A stretch of DNA of 64,000 nt, from contig VSDK01009670.1 of the NCBI GenBank assembly GCA_009767595.1, positions 162,340 to 226,339 of the forward strand. Reading direction: 5' to 3'. Made by a program: the position numbers and the translations under genes. This DNA comes from Symbiodinium kawagutii. Lineage: Eukaryota; Sar; Dinophyceae; Suessiales; Symbiodiniaceae. The notes under the pieces are model-generated. The model saw only the letters and a program-made list of their open reading frames with translations. It was not told the origin of the DNA and ran no database searches. Positions 41,855-52,998 of the stretch are shown here, in pieces. Each line of letters starts with the position of its first letter. The first letter of the stretch is position 1.

Positions 41855-41969
41855 AAATGTTTGTCAATGATTATAAGAGGGAAAATAACTTAAATGTAAA
41901 TCAGACCACCAACCAGTAATATACACAAAAAAAGTCACCTGTCACTTGTGCACCATTTCTTTGGCTCAC

Positions 41970-42086
41970 CCTCAGTGACATGCCTTGGTGGCGATCCCCT
42001 GAACCCAAAATCGAAGCTACCACCGTGGCCTGTGACGCCGCTTGCACCACTGGGCTCGTTGGGACTAAAGGACATCTTCCCAACGC
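41970..42086 (-). CDS. KMSF-repeat exon 17 (most 3', extended)
   Basis: A 117-nt exon, phase 1-1, between CACGCCCAG|GC and ACTGAGG|GTGAGC. It opens GVGKMSFSPNEP, using TCC for the serine that is AGC or AGT elsewhere, then continues with a Gly-rich tail SGASGVTGHGGSFDFGFRG and PPRHVTE. It is about three times longer than the other mini-exons, so it may be where the repeat array ends. It lies 53 bp beyond the inverted end of the second LINE. Confidence 0.6.
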
Positions 42087-42207
42087 CTGGGCGTGCAATT
42101 CGTGGTGGTTCAGAGCAAGGCATTGTGATTCATAGGCAACAATGTGGAGGGGGTTCTCAACAGAATGAACCCCTAACCAGGAGGATATTACCAAGGGGAT
42201 AGTTAGC

Positions 42208-42300
42208 AAAAATAGGGGATTTACTAGCTATATAATGGTGGGTTTATTACTAGAAATGATTGAAAAGAAACGTGACTTAGGGGGGTCCCCTATTTTGAGA
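42208..42300 (+). mobile_element. Family A MITE-like element, copy 8
   Basis: Left end AGCAAAAATAGGGGATTTAC and right end GGTCCCCTATTTTGAGAC, with the core ATGGTGGGTTTATTACTAGAAATGA in plus orientation. Confidence 0.75.
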
Positions 42301-42908
42301 CACACCCAAATATTGAATGATGACTAGAGGAACCTACCTGGCAAATACCTGCACAGTGGGGAACGTTGTAAGTTGCCAAATAAACCGTTGAACTTGAGTT
42401 ATACCTACCCCTGTGCTTCCAGTTACCATCATTATCCTAGGTAACCAGCTCGTTTCTACCATTGTTGATGGGGGTTGGTTACCTACTATATATAGTGGTA
42501 ATTGGAAGCATAGGGTACCATTTGCCTGGAAGTTGCCCTAGTCATGGTTACCAACGAATCGCTAACCAACTTGGGGGCCCAACCTTGATCACCAACCGGG
42601 TCATGGGCTGAAACACCATCCAGAAACAGCATTGCTTTAGAGTGCCCTAGTGTTGATCAGATCTCTTCTCCATATTTCTCAGTTATGAAAGATATATCAC
42701 TATCTTGGTTCAACACGGCCGAAAACCGATGCGGAGTCCCAAACTTCAGGGTGGGGAAACCGTCCAAGGCGTGTTTCCTTCCCCCAGCCTTTCAGCGGGG
42801 AGTTCCTCATCACTTTCCTCACATAATTCATCGATTCATATGCTCCACTCACATGAATCTGTCCTCCTTCGAAGAATAAGCCTGCTGTGGCAACACTCGA
42901 GCGCTCAC

Positions 42909-42970
42909 TTGTGTCGGCAGGTCAGCTTTGACACCGATTTCCATCGGACAAATCTCTTCTTGGAGCCCGC
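42909..42970 (-). CDS. Exon candidate within the KMSF-repeat region
   Basis: A 62-nt segment between TCAAAAAAG|GC and GACACAA|GTGAGC. It encodes GLQEEICPMEIGVKADLPTQ, starting after a split glycine codon. It lies between the last two KMSF exons and may belong to the same gene. Function unknown. Confidence 0.5.
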
Positions 42971-43063
42971 CTTTTTTGAGAGAAAATCTGCCTCGGGGAT
43001 GGTGTCATAGTCAAAGTGCTGTCCAACCAAATGGAACATCCGGCTGAAGTCGACTCCATGTAC

Positions 43064-43226
43064 CCGCAGGTTGGGTCATTGCTACAAAGGCTTCACATTC
43101 CTGATAGGTGGCACCTCCGCACTGAGCTGTTGCTGGAGCTGTTGGGACTTTCGAGGTGCTCACAAGCTCAAATTTTAGCACAAAATCTCCCAACGACGCA
43201 ATTTCTATTGGTTTGTTCTCCACAGT
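43064..43226 (-). CDS. Exon candidate within the KMSF-repeat region
   Basis: A 163-nt segment between CAACTAGACTAG|ACT and CCTGCGG|GTACAT. It encodes VENKPIEIASLGDFVLKFEL, VSTSKVPTAPATAQCGGATY and QECEAFVAMTQPA, ending in a split glycine codon as the repeats do. No domain is recognised. Confidence 0.55.
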
Positions 43227-43594
43227 CTAGTCTAGTTGCACAGGAAAGCACATGACAATGTGAATGATCGTAAGATTGATTGTGGAGTACTTACTTATGT
43301 TGCAAGCAAAAACTCCATTTTTGTTCACACTCATCAACCAACGAACAAATCAACAAACAGTGCAGTTCTTGAACCGTGCGGAGTTAATTAGTGTTGCCGC
43401 AACACATGGTGTGTGATATCAGAAGAAAGCTGGGTGGTCTTAGCTCTGCACCCACCAACAGCAGGGAACACAAAACGGCCACCAACAAGTCGCGCCTAGG
43501 AATAATCAAACAACCAAGAGGCGATAATTGTCACGAAACATTGCAGGATGTAATTACCAAAATGGAGCTGCTTGACTAATCTACCATTTGGTTG

Positions 43595-43683
43595 GGGCAC
43601 TCCTGGGCTCCCCCTTTAAAGGGCTGCGGCCCGATACAGTACCCCTGGCTCCTGGCCTTGTTCCCTCCCAACCACCAGCCAGT
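43595..43683 (+). repeat. Dispersed repeat, copy 2
   Basis: Matches 36340-36418 in order and orientation (CACTCCTGGGCTCCCCCTTT, then GTACCCCTGGCTCCTGGCC, then ACCACCAGCCAG). Confidence 0.55.
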
Positions 43684-44147
43684 AATATCATACACGGGTC
43701 ATCGCAATGCTTAGCCAGCTACAACCAGGCAGTTTTCTGATCCATGTTTTTCTTCTTAGCGGTTTAGATTATATATTACCAAAACATTTTATACAAAGTT
43801 GCTCAAACTTCCCAGGTAGGTTTTAAACATTGAAAAATACATGAAACCACTCACATGATTTTGGATATTGAACAGTAAGTACATAGTCAAACCTGTTTTT
43901 GTTACATTATAGTCCGAGATCATATGGTTACTTTTTTGGATATTGAACAGCACACATTCACCCAGAATGCTACCTGGTGTCACCCCAGTGTTTGCGTGCA
44001 TAGGTTGGATGATGAGTGTCCCCTCTCTACCAGGTTGCATAATCCACCCAAATACCCAAACAACACCTATTGTTTCAGTATATAAGTGTCATATCCCATT
44101 ATGTGCTGGTAGCGGTCAGCAGCACATCAGTGAATGTCGTTATTTGC

Positions 44148-44207
44148 ACCATCATCATCATCACCACCACCATCATCATCACCACTACCACCAGCACCAA
44201 AATCATC

Positions 44208-44242
<35 letters not shown>

Positions 44243-44245
44243 GTC
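44148..44245. repeat. (CAT/CAC)n microsatellite
   Basis: CAT and CAC trinucleotide repeats give spurious poly-His, poly-Ile and poly-Asp frames. Confidence 0.95.
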
Positions 44246-44563
44246 ATGATGTTCATGTTGCAATATTACTATCATTAGTATCACGATGAGGCTTGTTTCA
44301 CTAGTTTATCCATGTCAGTATTATCATTATTCATGGATGGTGCAATGCTGGAAATGGTTGTCAATAATATTGCATATTATCATTTTATGACAAAAGTGGC
44401 TACACGTAGCTGCCTTCATTGTAATCAACTGTATCCTACTGTACTGTACCACTACCCTCATCAGGGGTTCCAACCCAATAGAACGATGGCAGGTTTATAA
44501 GAAAGATCTTCAATGAGTTAAACCATAATGAACACTGTGACTGCTGCCGGGTCCCACTCTCAC

Positions 44564-44596
44564 CTGGTGCTTCATTGGGAGAGAAGCTCATCTTGC
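44564..44596 (-). CDS. KMSF-repeat mini-exon 16
   Basis: A 33-nt phase 1-1 exon: acceptor CGGAGGAG|GC, donor GCACCAG|GTGAGA, the most canonical donor in the set. Encodes GKMSFSPNEAP. Preceded on the minus strand by a GCTCCCGCGG word. Confidence 0.6.
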
Positions 44597-45224
44597 CTCC
44601 TCCGCGGGAGCTTACCGCTGCGACACCGTGCCATCAACTAAAATGATGGTTGGTAGTAATGGCTGATAAACCAATCACCCTTGATGGTGTGATGGTCAAT
44701 CTATGCTTGATAGTGGTTGGTGAATGTGTTGGTTCATGGTAGGTTAACAGCCAACAGCAACAGGGAACTAACAAATCATGGTTGATGGTTCATCAAGTTG
44801 GTAGTGGTTGTTCTACCATTCATAGTGGTTAATCTACGATTAAGCATGGTCAACAATCACTGATGATGGTTGATATTCATAGCTAGTTTTCACTGGCAAC
44901 CATGATGGTCAGTGATGATGGTTCATCAACCATAGGGTCGCCAAAATCATGGCTAACCATGGACGCATTTGGTTTGTGATGGTTGCTAGTGGGCCCATGA
45001 GTCAAGAACGAATACTGATGGCTGCCACCAGTTGGTAGAAATTTCTTTTGCAAGGCTGGCAGGAGGAGGCCGTGGAAGCAGTATCATAATGTAACCTAGG
45101 TAAACGTCGCATAGATGTGGGTTGAACCGCCATTATGAGACGGAAAACCCGTCCACAAATTGCACCTATTCCCAGTGGAGCCAAGTCCCAGCGCCACAGC
45201 CAGGTCATTGATCACCCACCAAGC

Positions 45225-45257
45225 CTGCTGGTTCGCTGGGAGAAAAGCTCATCTTGC
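45225..45257 (-). CDS. KMSF-repeat mini-exon 15
   Basis: A 33-nt phase 1-1 exon: acceptor CCCTGGCAG|GC, donor CCAGCAG|GCTTGG (GC type). Encodes GKMSFSPSEPA; phenylalanine is TTT and serine TCT, both silent or mild changes from the consensus. Confidence 0.55.
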
Positions 45258-45489
45258 CTGCCAGGGCCGGGCACTGAAAAAAAACACCCAAATTGGTTGC
45301 ATGGCTTCAATAAAAACAATTGCAAAATGCAATTGTTGATTTATCTTGAAAAGATTGAATTTAATTGATTGAATCGTTTAATGATTTATTGGTTTAAATT
45401 ATCTGTGGCCACTCTGGTTGCAGGGTTTCAATGGCTTGGCCATTTCCTTCCCGATGCTGAACACAGGAAAAGTCCCCATAAATCAAAAG

Positions 45490-45612
45490 GTAACCCCCAA
45501 GAAAAGCCTAGAAATCGGAAACCACAATGTTGGTTTCTGATTAGTATCTACCTGTTGGTTTCATCTATTTTCATTACTTTAGGGGGGGTTACACTAATCA
45601 GAAACCAACATT
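45490..45612. repeat. Perfect 20-bp inverted repeat with outer arms
   Basis: AATGTTGGTTTCTGATTAGT (45526-45545) is repeated exactly in inverted orientation at 45593-45612. Outer words GTAACCCCC (45490) and GGGGGTTAC (45584) are also inverted. Probably a small transposon or a stable hairpin; not related to family A or B. Confidence 0.75.
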
Positions 45613-47033
45613 AACATCGTAATGAAAAACCACAAACTGATTTGGTGGGATTGCAACAAGTCAACTTCCAAGCACAGACCATGGATTGCGTCAACTTGAC
45701 GTTTCACAGGCACTTCAGCTGTACAGCTGTTGGTTGTTTGGTCAGCTATTTAGTTGGTGGATCCAAGTCGGTGATCGGAAGCAGCTCTGACATGGACCCA
45801 TCCCAAGCTGACTGGGTTCATAGCCTGTTGTGAGGATCAAGAAAAATGGGAGAAAAACTGGGTTGATCGCCTGTAAATACATAACAATCGAGAAAAACAA
45901 CAAAATGAATTGTCAGTGTCAAAGTGTTAAACGCATTTCTGATGGCCCAACTTTTTGGTTGCTAAATCATTTCGTGCACCATGAAGTCATGAAATATTGC
46001 TGGTTTGGTTCCAGCAACGCTACTGTGCATTGTTTTATCCATATTGGTTGGTCAACTGGCGAACTGCATCAAAAGCGGATCAAATCCAGCTGGTTAAGCT
46101 GTGCAATAGAGCTGGCAACCAACTGTGGATCATAACCAGCTGGGTGATGATTAATTAACTGATTCCTGTTTGATGAAATTATGATGTCAATTGATTGGTA
46201 AAAAAAAGTTTGTTTGACGGTTTATGATGGCCAATCAGCTGGTTCATCATGGGCAATTATGGTCAACAAGCTAGATAGAAAATTGATGGTCACAATAATT
46301 TACGGTTGCATATTATATAACCAACCTTGCCTAACTCAAGAATGAGCTGGCCATGATCATGGTTCATGATGAGTAGTAGTGTTTCACCATGAGTACTGAT
46401 GTTCACTAATCATGATTTGTGTTTGTAATAGTCATTCATAATATCTAATGGTGGCCAATGCTAAAATGTGTTCATAGGGGCTAGCCTAGCTAATAATGAC
46501 TGGCTGTGGTTAACGAACTAATCTGGTAATGGCTGCAGGTTGGTTCACAAAATTATACCCTCTGGCAAACTAACCTGGCTGAACTGATAGTGATGAATGA
46601 TGGTCAAGAAACCTAGCTCCCTGTGGTTCAAAAAGACTTGTAATGGTGACCATCAGGTAAACTACGCTCAATATCCACAACATTGGTTTACCTTTCAATG
46701 AGAATCAATTTCCAATGCCCGGCTTGCTTGCCAAAGGATAGGAAGAAAGGCATCACACACCAGCAGAACACAAACAGGCAAGTCAACCGCAAAACTACGC
46801 AAAAACGTTGGGTATCCTGAAAGAATTGTCAGAAATGATTCAAGGGAACACAAGTAGCACTGGACGCGGAGAAATCATTATCAACCATTATCACACATTA
46901 TTAACCACTATTAATCAACACTTATTCATCAACCATTCTTCACCATGATTTACCAGCAACTCATCATTGGCCCGTTCATGTTCACCATCATTGGTCACTT
47001 GCGATCATCCAAGATGTGTCCCCCATGGTCGGC
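45613..47033. other. No gene seen
   Basis: AT-rich intron-like sequence rich in TGGTTCATGATG-type words. A possible degenerate family B copy lies at 47130-47278. No exon signal. Confidence 0.4.
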
Positions 47034-47072
47034 CTGAGGCCGATGGCTCGTTGGGAGTGAAGCTCATCTTCC
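47034..47072 (-). CDS. KMSF-repeat mini-exon 14
   Basis: A 39-nt phase 1-1 exon: acceptor TGGTGCCCAG|GG, donor CCTCAG|GCCGAC (GC type). Encodes GKMSFTPNEPSAS, one residue longer than most. Confidence 0.55.
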
Positions 47073-48031
47073 CTGGGCACCAACATCCCCTGGTCTGTGA
47101 TGGTTACATGAGGTGCCCATGGAGGGGTATATCAACTGGTTGGTGGTTTCAACTGATGGTTTCAAGTGGACCAAGCATCAAACAGTCAACCAAACAGTTA
47201 TAATTTGGTTGGTCAGTCAACTGGGTTGACTCTTTGGTGGTATTTCGATTGGTTTGGAAAGTCTGACCCACCAAATAGTTGACGGGATGTCTTTGATGTT
47301 GATATTTCACCTCCTGTGCTCTGAATTCAAATGGAAGATTGGATGTATTGCCGATAAAGAGAAATGAACGAACCATGCTTGGAGATATTCAGAACATAAA
47401 TCATTGTTGAACCCTTTTTGTTGTTGACTATCCCCTATTATTAACCTTTAAAATCCCATAGTCACAACGTACAACCCAACTGTTTCTGCTCGATTGAAAA
47501 TGTCCGCATGGCTAGTCCAGTTGTGATGAAGTTCCACTAGGACTTCGGCCCAGGTACGCACATAGCTGTTGGTCACCACCCTGGCAATGGTGAACGGCAA
47601 CACTCGGATGACCCAACCATACTCCTTAGGTGTTGGATATTGAAATGGCCGTTTTTTTTTGTTGCTTACAGGGCTTAAAGCCCCTGTGATCCTTGCTGCC
47701 CCCGTCCCGTGATCCCCTTACCATGGCTATCCAGTTCGGCTGGTTCACCTGTTCAGTGGAGAGGTGAGTGCTGCACCAGGACTTGGAAGGCAAGTCTGTA
47801 ATCACTCACCAACCTGCTTCTTAACGAAGACTGCTCATGAATCCTGATGATCCATATCAACCATCCATAAAACCTTGAATGAAAAACCATGCATAAGCAA
47901 AACACTGGAACAATTTTCTACAAGTAAGCAACCGCTTATGCTCACCCAAGCATTAGCCATTCCAGCAGGCACCAGCACCTCCCAGCCCTTCAACGGCCGA
48001 CGGTGGCCTCCCGAAGCAGCGCTGCTGTCAC

Positions 48032-48061
48032 CCGTGTTGGCGCTGCCGAAACTCATTTTGC
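48032..48061 (-). CDS. KMSF-repeat mini-exon 13
   Basis: A 30-nt phase 1-1 exon: acceptor CGTCTCGAG|GC, donor AACACGG|GTGACA. Encodes GKMSFGSANT, the shortest and most divergent copy; lysine is AAA, serine AGT. Confidence 0.5.
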
Positions 48062-48189
48062 CTCGAGACGCAAGGCGTGGCTTGGGGCACAAGGCCCTGG
48101 CAAAGGGAGTGGTTGTGTGGTGGCGAGCTGGGTCAAGCAGTTAAACCACCAACAACAATGGTGAACTAGCTGGCTAATGGATGTTAATG

Positions 48190-48400
48190 GTCAATAATAG
48201 GGTATAAAACGTACAGTAGCAATATATAGTAGGGGATATACCAGCTATACATGGCTATGGGTCAAGCAGTGAACCAACCCATGATAGCTGGTTAATGGTT
48301 GATAATAAGGGATGATAACTAACAACTATTGCGGATATATACCAACTATATGGCATGGGTCAACATTAATTTTGTTCACTTCTCCTTCATCTTCTTTCAT
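48190..48400 (-). repeat. Family C degenerate repeat, inverted relative to 2040-2670
   Basis: ATGGCTATGGGTCAAGCAGT, GGGATGATAACTAACAA and ATGGGTCAACATTAAT are reverse complements of the phrases at 2040-2670. Confidence 0.5.
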
Positions 48401-49566
48401 CCTGATTCGCTTCCAATTTCCACAGGCCAGGACTTGTGCTGCCTTCTGCGATTGTGCGGGGGGCAGCAAGACCACAACGGGGTTACCAATTTCATGCGGG
48501 ATAATAACCAATAATAATAGGGAAAACAATGGTTAATGATGCTGGATAGCAACCATCCAGTTATGCTGAGAATAAAGCTGCTTCTTACTATTGGGACCCC
48601 CAAAATGGATGGACAATCAATGTTTTTACTATGTAAAAAACAACCATATACCAGCAACACTGGAAAAATGACGCTTACCAGTAATACTGGTGGATGACAA
48701 CTACCAAAATTGGCCCGTAATCATGAATTAATGCCAGTCACAATGGTTGATAATCAAGATTGTGATGGTGAACGGTTAATGATCGGGAAGATTGGTTGAT
48801 GCTTAATCAATCATGGATATCTGACAAGAGGGGAACCGCTGATAACCACCTGTTATCATCGGTTCTACTGGTTGATCACTAGCGAAAGACTAGCAGTAAC
48901 AAAGGCTGGATGGCTTGGTATGGCTTGGTTGGATGGCTTAGCATCATACATCTGGTTTGGATTGCTTGCAACGGTTGTTGGTTGTCTGTCCTGCCAGAGT
49001 GGAAAATGATAGTTTTCAACCGGGCCAATGATCACCCTGTGTTTTCGGATATGTTGGCTTGGAGTTTTCCATAAATGGTGCATCTCCTGAACAGTCTGAG
49101 TGCGGGTACGACTCGCCAGCGAATCCCCCATCCTCTTTTTGGATTATATCTACCCTGGCTGGTTGATTAACTTTCGTGGCTAATGAAAGCTTTGTTTACA
49201 AAACAACTATTGAAACGATGATCGAATGACCAATCAAAGAATGATTGCGGGGCAAAACCTCACATGTTGGAAAACCAACTTCCCCGGGCGGCAACAGATT
49301 TCCAATCATCAACAACCGGTGTAAATGTCATAAACCCATGAAATTGACTGGTGCATACCCAGCAATGGCTGATGAATTTCCAAAATAGTAATCATGATTT
49401 GAAAAAAACAAAAATGACTTCAATATATCATAATGTGAAATATGTGAAATAATGTAATGATCCTGAGGTAGATCACATAGCCCCCATATCCAATGATCAA
49501 TTCCCAAGCTTGGAAACGGTCCACTTCAATAGCTGGTCCATGATGAGGTGATACTATCAATGCTAC
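48400..49566. other. No gene seen
   Basis: AT-rich; nothing assigned. Confidence 0.4.
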
Positions 49567-49617
49567 CCATGCAGTGACACGTTTTCGCCACAGGTCTGAT
49601 GATCCGCCAACCGGTGC
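49567..49617 (-). CDS. Phase 1-1 exon candidate
   Basis: A 51-nt segment between GCTCGTAG|GC and TGCATGG|GTAGCA, encoding TGWRIIRPVAKTCHCM between split glycine codons, as in the KMSF exons. The frame is also open upstream (SAGAYTSTSSWGSACNFNGF), so the true exon could be longer. Confidence 0.4.
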
Positions 49618-49776
49618 CTACGAGCGCATTGGAAAAGCCGTTGAAGTTGCAGGCGCTTCCCCAAGAGGATGTGGAGGTGTAAGCTCCCGCGGAGCTGAGG
49701 CGCTGTGACGCCGTAACTCGCAACTGCTGCCATCCGATGTCTGCAACCGGAGGCCGGGACTATATGTATATGGTCG

Positions 49777-50028
49777 TCAGTTGCGTTGATACCCTGAGCT
49801 AAATCGCAATGTGAAAGGGTGCTGTGTGTCAGCCGGATTCAACGTCATGAACAGCAACGGGGCTCCGAAATAGATCTGCAAAAAGTGCAGCCTCTGCCGC
49901 ATCAAATCACGGTATCCGTCAGTGCAAGGGACACTTCGAGTCTTCGAGTCACCGTCATGCGTTTTGACCCACTGCATGCGCAGGGTCACGTACTCAATCT
50001 TTGAGGGACTAGCATATTGCCTTGGCAA
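49777..50028 (-). pseudogene. Helitron Rep (Helitron-like N-terminal) domain fragment
   Basis: The minus-strand frame contains SKIEYVTLRMQWVKTHDGDS, YRDLMRQRLHFLQIYFGAPL and LFMTLNPADTQHPFTLRF. The G-P-L-F-x-T-L-N-P-A-D signature before a conserved H-P is characteristic of the Helitron-like N-terminal (Rep-associated) domain. Only about 80 residues are present, with no HUH region or helicase, so it is a relic or one exon of a Helitron in an intron of the long minus-strand gene. Confidence 0.65.
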
Positions 50029-50249
50029 GGCAAAATTGCGCTACTGTACCAGGTGGAACCGCCAAAAAATCCCCCAAAATCCTAATGTTCCAGCCCTCCA
50101 GTCGTGTCTGTCAAACGGTACACAGCTATTTCTTCAGCATAATCAGTCATCAGCCGTGATTGTTCAGCACAAATCACGGAAGAGATCATTACCCTCTGGT
50201 AAACTAATCTGGAAGCCAAAAAAGCACGACATGTTGGTAAGCAAGTTGT

Positions 50250-50743
50250 AAATGGTTGATTTTGGCTTCAGGGTTTTCCGGAGTGTAAACAGTATTATCA
50301 ACCATTCAAATTTGATCAAATTTGTAACCACTTACCAACCGAGTATTTGCTAACCATTGTTGACCCCCCCTTCCATGGTCAACCATTATCACCAATCATT
50401 CATCAATGCTAATGGTCGCCTAAGTAAAATGTAGGCCATCAAAAACCATCCTAATTTGCGTGACCTCCTATCAACCATCATCAACTCATCTTGACCTTCA
50501 TTAACCAGCACTGACCACCAATGAACCATGAATCCGCCGTCCATTCACCTTGAATCAACCATCAATTAAGCATGATTAAGCATGATTAAGCATTAAGTAA
50601 CCAACATCAACCATCATCAACCATTGTCAACCATCATGAGCCATCATTAACCATGAATCAACCATCAATTAACTAACCAACATCAACCATCTACAAACTA
50701 ACACTTTATATCCCACACTTGCCACGTCCACGTGGCAACCCGC
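50250..50743. other. Low-complexity (AACCATCA)n-like stretch
   Basis: Degenerate repeats of ATCAACCATCATCAACC, with GATTAAGCATGATTAAGCAT in the middle; no gene. Confidence 0.6.
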
Positions 50744-50776
50744 CTGGGTCGTTGGGGCTGAAACTCATCCGGCTGC
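50744..50776 (-). CDS. KMSF-repeat mini-exon 12
   Basis: A 33-nt phase 1-1 exon: acceptor GCTTTCCAG|GC, donor GACCCAG|GCGGGT (GC type). Encodes GSRMSFSPNDP: an extra Ser and Lys to Arg. Confidence 0.5.
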
Positions 50777-51352
50777 CTGGAAAGCTGTCACCCAAGTAGA
50801 TTATACATTGAACTAATGATCATCATCTGATCATTTGATTCAAATCATGTGGCTACTTAGCAACATATCAGGTGGCTACTAATTGTGGACAATTGATTCT
50901 TCAATAGCCAGCCATCTAGATAGCGAATGTGTACAGTTCATTGCAGTGTATATCTGAGTCGTTTGATTAGAAGCCATCATTCCAAAATGTATGCCTGAAA
51001 AAAAACACCAACCAAATAATTAAGTGGGTTATATCGCTGTAGTACCCTTACAAAGTCGCACCGCCCACTTACTGTAGGTTATTACTAGGGTGCCACACAG
51101 ATGGTACAAATATAAGGCTATGAATCAATAGCAATGACTTTCAACAACCATACGACAGGGAAAACCTTCTTAGAAACGAAAAAACCAGCTATCTTACAAA
51201 CAGCTCGGCAAAGCCAGGGTAAGTCCCACACAAATGCTAAAAACGGTAGATATGATCATCCTCAGGTGAGCTATCGTCGGGCCACCCTGTAGCACCGTTG
51301 GTTTCCCATCAGTGGGTCCTGGATCGCTGGTGGAATCTCTTTCCCAGCGCGC

Positions 51353-51385
51353 CTGGCGCATCGTTGGGGCTGAAGCTCATCTTAC
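51353..51385 (-). CDS. KMSF-repeat mini-exon 11
   Basis: A 33-nt phase 1-1 exon: acceptor CATGGCCAG|GT, donor TGCGCCAG|GCGCGC (GC type). Encodes GKMSFSPNDAP. Confidence 0.55.
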
Positions 51386-52277
51386 CTGGCCATGGCCGAC
51401 ACCGAAGCCACGACTGACCCCGGTGGATGTGGCTGGGGGGCCCCCCCCCCCTTGGTTGTGGCTGCTAGCCCCACCCCACCTGAAGATGGTTTATGAAGGG
51501 CTTGCGGTTGATTAGGATATGGTGGAGTCTATAAAACATGTTGGGGTCTAGAAAACAGTGAGCCCGGATATGGTGAACATATGATGAATATGGTTGATTA
51601 GTTACTATTATGTGGTTTAAACAAATGGCTGAGAATGGTTCATCAACTTGATTTGTTCGTCGCTGTAAAAGTATGGATCAGAATGGTTGATTGGCAACAT
51701 TGAAGAAAGGATGTATCTATATAGCAAATAAAACTAAACGATAAATCGTCAAGTTGTTGTCATACTTGTGGATTCATGTCTGTCCGGCGGACACAAATGC
51801 GCTCCATGTGAAACACCCGAAGCTGTCATGCACAACCGCGCTGGTGTTAGTTTGTAGGGAACCTCCGTTTATGGTAATAACCTCAGATATGTGCTGGGCA
51901 GGTTAAAAACTTGTAGCCTAAGCTGTAATCATTATCCACCATCCAAATTGTAGTTTCTGGATACTTCATGATACTTAGCCTACCTCAATAATTTTCAACA
52001 CCACCATTATTAATTGGCGATTGATTGGCAAACAAGCTTTAACATTGCAGCAAATCAACCATACGCCCCCTGACTACTACTATCATTGTTTTAAGCAATG
52101 ATTTTACCCAACATGCATATTATATTAATTGACCACCATCACCAACCGATCTGTTTCACATGGACTTGTCCATGAGACAGAGAGTATCTATGAAACATGC
52201 CTAATTGCACAATCAACTTGGCAAGTAACATCATTTCTGGACACAATATGTACGAATACATGCATTGTAATCCTTAC
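51386..52277. other. No gene seen
   Basis: Contains a short C-run at 51440 and AT-rich intron-like DNA; nothing assigned. Confidence 0.4.
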
Positions 52278-52490
52278 CCTTCCCACAAAACAGAGCACAA
52301 ACCTCCACTTGCACTGGAACCTCCTTGGTCTCTTTCTTGGCCACAAAACCTCCACGAGCTATTTCGTCTGAAGAGATAACTTGGGAAGATCCTGTACCAG
52401 TGGTGGCATAAAGGTCGACAACGGACCTTCCACGCCCAGTGGTAGCTGCAACCGCTTTCTCAACCTTCTCAAAGATCTCATCACCATAGG
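52278..52490 (-). CDS. Internal exon, unrecognised, within the KMSF-repeat region
   Basis: A 213-nt phase 1-1 exon between GGTCTTGCAG|CC and GGGAAGG|GTAAGG. Pieces: YGDEIFEKVEKAVAATTGRG, RSVVDLYATTGTGSSQVISS, DEIARGGFVAKKETKEVPVQ, VEVCALFCGK. Composition and both splice sites are good. Just upstream an overlapping frame (RGTIEDWMMAQPATNLGDPR, 52524-52607) is also coding-like, so an additional exon or an indel may lie there. I recognise no domain. Confidence 0.6.
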
Positions 52491-52650
52491 CTGCAAGACC
52501 GGCACGTGACCCAAGAGGACCATCACCTGCGCAAAGATCCCATAGTCTCGAGGGTCTCCAAGATTGGTGGCCGGTTGAGCCATCATCCAATCCTCAATTG
52601 TGCCACGCTGACAACACTCCATGTGTTGAGCTCCAAAAAAATTGAGTCAC

Positions 52651-52756
52651 CTCGGTGCAGTAAAGCGCTCCAGCGATGCATTTGCATGGCTCGAAACTAC
52701 AGTGGACGGGAAAAGTGTCAACCTTGCCCTGGTCGTACTGGTACTCACCGAGGAAC
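52651..52756 (-). CDS. Cys-containing exon candidate within the KMSF-repeat region
   Basis: A 106-nt segment between CACCACAAG|G and CTGCACCGAG|GTGACT. Encodes FLGEYQYDQGKVDTFPVHCS then FEPCKCIAGALYCTE, with about 70 percent GC third positions. Four cysteines suggest an extracellular or metal-binding segment, but no family is recognised. The plus strand also has an open frame, with poorer codon use. Confidence 0.5.
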
Positions 52757-52811
52757 CTTGTGGTGTGCACGCGGCTCTAGGTATATATGCAAATCTAGTA
52801 TATGCATATGT

Positions 52812-52908
52812 GTTTCTCAAAATGGGTGTACCCCCAAATTATCCAATATTAGTGATTCATAGTGATAAACCAACCATAACTTGGGGGGGTCCCCTATTTT
52901 GAGAAACA
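52812..52908 (-). mobile_element. Family A MITE-like element, copy 9
   Basis: Ends GTTTCTCAAAATGGGTGTAC and GGTCCCCTATTTTGAGAAAC; the core CATAGTGATAAACCAACCAT is inverted. Confidence 0.85.
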
Positions 52909-52998
52909 ACCATGGGTGTATGCATTCATGCACCAGCATAACCCAGATGCACTGGTTTTCAGACACTGCTGATCCTCCTGCACTGCCCTATAGCTGAC

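Larger units (their letters stand above)
38083..41917 (-). mobile_element. 5'-truncated, frameshifted LINE bounded by family B termini
   Basis: Contains a reverse transcriptase/RNase H ORF without the endonuclease. The left end ACTGGTTGATAGCTTCAACC then CCTATGAAAAGTAATAGTCA, and the right end AAATGTAAATCAGACCACC then AACCAGT, are inverted copies of the family B termini. The RT frame opens only about 50 bp inside the right end. The last stop lies 115 bp from the left end, much as in the 13-kb element, suggesting the left end is the true 3' end. Confidence 0.75.
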
